Positions 41,992 to 44,219 of a stretch of DNA of 44,219 nucleotides are shown one piece after another; position 1 is the first letter of the stretch; each line of letters opens with the position of its first letter. Origin of the DNA: CAZEGV01 sp964511645 (lineage in GTDB: Bacteria > Bacteroidota > Bacteroidia > Cytophagales > JAAEPT01); assembly GCA_964511645.1 (NCBI GenBank), contig CAZEGV010000013.1:1-44219 (forward strand), written 5' to 3'. A model generated the notes under the pieces. The model ran no database searches, was not told where the DNA came from, and saw nothing but the letters and a program-made list of their open reading frames with translations. Made by a program: the position numbers and the translations under genes.

Positions 41992-42738
41992 TTATAGCGT
42001 TCTATTCAAAAGCCCTTCTTTAGTTACAATTTTATGTAAATAAGGATTCGTTCTTACAGATTCCATTAGGTCTAAATGTCCTAAATGATGGCAGTCAGAA
42101 CCAATGACATCAATTAAATCACGGTCGATCATATCTTCTGCCATTTTTTTAACAGCCGGTCCATATTGACCAGAAAGAGAATTAATATTTAATTGAATTA
42201 AGCATCCTCTGTTTCTAAAGTCTTCAATTTTTTCAAATTCATTAAAGTAAAAAGGATAACGTTCAACATGAGCCATGATAGGCTTATAGTTTTGTGTTTG
42301 TAAATTAAATATAGCCTCTTTTACACGTGGAGGTTCACTACTAAAAGATAATTCAAATAAGACGTGGTTATCACCAAAGGTTAGTAAATTATGTTGCTCA
42401 ATCAATTCTTCAAAATGAAGGTCTAAATAGTATTCTGCAGCCGCTTCAATTTCAATTTGAATACCTGCTTCTTTTAAAGCTTGTTTGACTTTTTCTAATC
42501 CACCTAAAATAATTTCAGGTGTATTTTTATAAAAGTCACTCATGACATGAGGGGTGGTGATAACTTTTTTAAAACCTAGTTCAGAAAAACGTTTAAGCAT
42601 AGCTAAACTATCTTCTAAATTTTTAGAACCATCATCAATTCCAGGAATTAAATGTGAGTGTAAATCAGTGTTTAGAATTGAATACTCAATTGGTGCTAAT
42701 TTTGGTTTACGAGAAAAAAAGGTTTTGAATAGATTCAT
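41992..42738 (-). CDS. CpsB/YwqE-type tyrosine phosphatase
   Basis: A 248-residue PHP-fold, metal-dependent phosphatase of the kind that removes phosphate from tyrosine kinases of capsule and exopolysaccharide export. Metal ligands visible are LHSH (26-29), the GIDDG loop, TTPHVM, AHVERYPFY and IGSDCHHLGH. In Bacteroidota these often stand alone. The kinase partner is not in this window. Confidence 0.88.
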   Translation of the reverse strand: MNLFKTFFSRKPKLAPIEYSILNTDLHSHLIPGIDDGSKNLEDSLAMLKRFSELGFKKVITTPHVMSDFYKNTPEIILGGLEKVKQALKEAGIQIEIEAAAEYYLDLHFEELIEQHNLLTFGDNHVLFELSFSSEPPRVKEAIFNLQTQNYKPIMAHVERYPFYFNEFEKIEDFRNRGCLIQLNINSLSGQYGPAVKKMAEDMIDRDLIDVIGSDCHHLGHLDLMESVRTNPYLHKIVTKEGLLNRTL

Positions 42739-42902
42739 TATGGTAAAAGTAATGAATTTTGTTTATTCCATTGTTGTTTTTGTGTTGTACAAGTCAACTT
42801 CTCATCTCAAAAATAGAATTAGCTGTAAGTTTTTTGGTGTTATTAACAATTAATTGAGATAAATCACTCTTTTGAGAGATTACCTATTTGTTATTAATTG
42901 AT

Positions 42903-42910
42903 TAACTTTG
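42903..42910 (+). promoter_or_regulatory. -7 promoter box
   Basis: TAACTTTG, 25 bases before the ATG of the outer-membrane-type gene. The -33 element is not clear. Confidence 0.4.
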
Positions 42911-42935
42911 TACCTATAAATAAAAATATATTATT

Positions 42936-43481
42936 ATGAAAAAGATTTTTTTAATAGGACTATTACTAATGGGTTCTGTCGTAATTTCTAAAGCACAAGG
43001 GTCTTCTGATGTTGGTAAAGCTCTTAATATTTATGTATCACCAACTTTTAGTGGTGGATTTGGAGGTATGATTAATGGAGAATTTGAAATACCAATGTTT
43101 GTAGATAATTTAACGATAGCACCTTATGTTGGAATTGGTATAGCTTCATATGGTGTTTGGGTAAATAATAATAATAATCCGTTTATTAGTGGTAATTATG
43201 TACAGAAACCTGTATTATTATTAAATGCTGGTGTAGTTGCTCATTATTATTTTGATTGGTTAATTCCAAATATGCCAGATAAGTATGATGTCTTCGCAAA
43301 AGTTAAAACTGCAGCAAGATTGAGACTTGGAGATCATAATTTTAATAACCAACCATATATTCCTGCTTACTTTTCTGCAAAAGTGGGAGGTAGAGTTAAC
43401 TTTTCTCCTTCATTTTCTTTATATGGAGCTGTTGGATATGGTCATTCAAGTATTGATTTTGGATTAAGTTTTAAAATGTAA
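42936..43481 (+). CDS. Secreted outer-membrane-type beta protein
   Basis: A 181-residue protein with a signal peptide (1-20, ending at SKAQG). Short amphipathic strands with Gly/Asn turns cover the rest (SPTFSGGFGGMINGEFEI, YVGIGIASYGVW), and the last residue region ends in DFGLSFKM, an aromatic-rich strand typical of barrels. It is probably an 8-stranded outer-membrane barrel or a lipid-facing protein. Function is unknown. Confidence 0.7.
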   Translation: MKKIFLIGLLLMGSVVISKAQGSSDVGKALNIYVSPTFSGGFGGMINGEFEIPMFVDNLTIAPYVGIGIASYGVWVNNNNNPFISGNYVQKPVLLLNAGVVAHYYFDWLIPNMPDKYDVFAKVKTAARLRLGDHNFNNQPYIPAYFSAKVGGRVNFSPSFSLYGAVGYGHSSIDFGLSFKM

Positions 43482-43501
43482 TAGCTAATTTATTAGATAC
43501 T

Positions 43502-43527
43502 AAAAAGGGAGCTATAGCTCCCTTTTT
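43502..43527. terminator. Intrinsic terminator
   Basis: AAAAAGGGAGCTA and TAGCTCCCTTTTT form a tight hairpin with a T-run, ending the outer-membrane-type gene. Confidence 0.88.
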
Positions 43528-43635
43528 TAGTTTTAATGAAGTTGATAAAATGGGTAGTGTTTTTAATAAAGGATTCAATATTTTTAAATTCAATAAAATA
43601 TCGCTATATTGTATAATTCACGTTTAAAAACTCCT

Positions 43636-44184
43636 ATGTATAAGATTTTGTTTGTTTATTTTTTGTTGAGTTCTTATGTATTGTTTTCTCAAAACCAAAT
43701 ACCTCAACCTAGTTCAATAACCAAAATTGATTTAAGCAATAAAGGATTAACAGAGTTTCCAATTGAAATTCTAAAATATAAAAATCTAGTTGAACTTGAT
43801 TTATCAAATAACGGGCTTAAGTCTATTCCTGTTGAATTGTCCGAATTAAAAAACTTAAAGTATTTAAACTTATCTCTGAATCAAGGTTTAAATCAAGTTG
43901 ATTTAAAAGTAGTACTAAATAACGCTAAATTTAATCTTACAGTTTTAGATTTGTCAAATTGCGATTTGGTTGATTTACCTGAAAATTTAGGGAATCAAAC
44001 GGATTTAAGAGAATTATATTTATCACATAATAATCTAATTTCATTACCATACTCATACACTGAGTTAAATAAATTAACTAAAGTTGATTTATCTAACAAT
44101 TATTTTAACGATTTAAATTGGTTAATAAAGTTCTGGTGGAATATTAAATACATCAACCTGAAGAATAACAAAGAACTGAGCTAA
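43636..44184 (+). CDS. Secreted leucine-rich repeat protein
   Basis: A 182-residue protein from ATG 43636 with a signal peptide (MYKILFVYFLLSSYVLFSQ). About five leucine-rich repeats follow, with the pattern LxxLxLSxNxLxxLP visible in LVELDLSNNGLKSIP, LKYLNLSLNQ, LTVLDLSNCDLVDLP, LRELYLSHNNLISLP and LTKVDLSNN. Exported LRR proteins usually act in binding. The stop is inside the window. Confidence 0.85.
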   Translation: MYKILFVYFLLSSYVLFSQNQIPQPSSITKIDLSNKGLTEFPIEILKYKNLVELDLSNNGLKSIPVELSELKNLKYLNLSLNQGLNQVDLKVVLNNAKFNLTVLDLSNCDLVDLPENLGNQTDLRELYLSHNNLISLPYSYTELNKLTKVDLSNNYFNDLNWLIKFWWNIKYINLKNNKELS

Positions 44185-44219
44185 AAAACAAGCTTTTCCT
44201 TCATTATTTTACATTTAAT

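Noticed and set aside
42554..42853. 99-residue protein opposite CpsB
   Set aside because: It is antisense to the clear CpsB-type gene and has no conserved features; it is a shadow frame.

Overview
The window looks like a low-GC marine or aquatic Bacteroidota chromosome, most likely Flavobacteriia. The signs are a type IX secretion C-terminal sorting domain, a DUF2480 protein, a fused alpha/beta 2-oxoacid dehydrogenase E1, a Bacteroidota-type leucyl-tRNA synthetase and repeated TAnnTTTG promoter boxes. The family-level placement is inference.

Region 1 (1-2548) is the end of one mobile element or island. It has a long non-coding stretch with short phased repeats and palindromes, a small unknown gene, and a large serine recombinase whose reading frame runs into a copy of a tRNA 3' end.

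Region 2 (2549-26471, about 23.9 kb) is a second element inserted at the 3' end of a tRNA(CAT) gene. A 24-bp direct repeat of the tRNA 3' end marks both ends. A tyrosine integrase with an excisionase-like partner lies beside the intact tRNA, and paired CTGAAACA motifs sit just inside both ends. No relaxase, conjugation or phage structural genes were seen. The cargo, left to right, is: a tRNA-like relic with a tiny gene; a three-gene set with a DUF3883 nuclease and an HNH nuclease; a Ser/Thr kinase facing an AAA ATPase/zinc-protein pair; an unknown protein and a winged-helix protein; a gene-free 810-bp stretch with iteron-like repeats ahead of a protein resembling a family A/single-subunit polymerase palm; a type II restriction-modification pair; two secreted proteins; an XRE regulator and a small serine resolvase; an unknown 396-residue protein; and a ParB-like protein followed by a cytosine-methyltransferase/radical-SAM-like (DUF5131) fusion. 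The two strongest candidates for undescribed biology are the polymerase-like protein with its repeat region, and the ParB plus methyltransferase-DUF5131 operon.

Region 3 (26472-44219) is ordinary core genome. It contains the tRNA gene, HAD hydrolase, atypical SDR, His-rich secreted protein, E1 dehydrogenase with a small membrane protein, GAF-SpoIIE phosphatase, DUF2480, ankyrin protein, a TPR-like protein, a LeuB-like enzyme with altered cofactor loops, leucyl-tRNA synthetase with an extra insertion, a CpsB-type phosphatase, an outer-membrane-type protein and a leucine-rich repeat protein. Strong intrinsic terminators separate most units.

The parts fit a tRNA locus that has taken up elements in tandem. 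The inner element carries defence and DNA-modification cargo with its own replication or partition-like and recombination functions, next to housekeeping genes.
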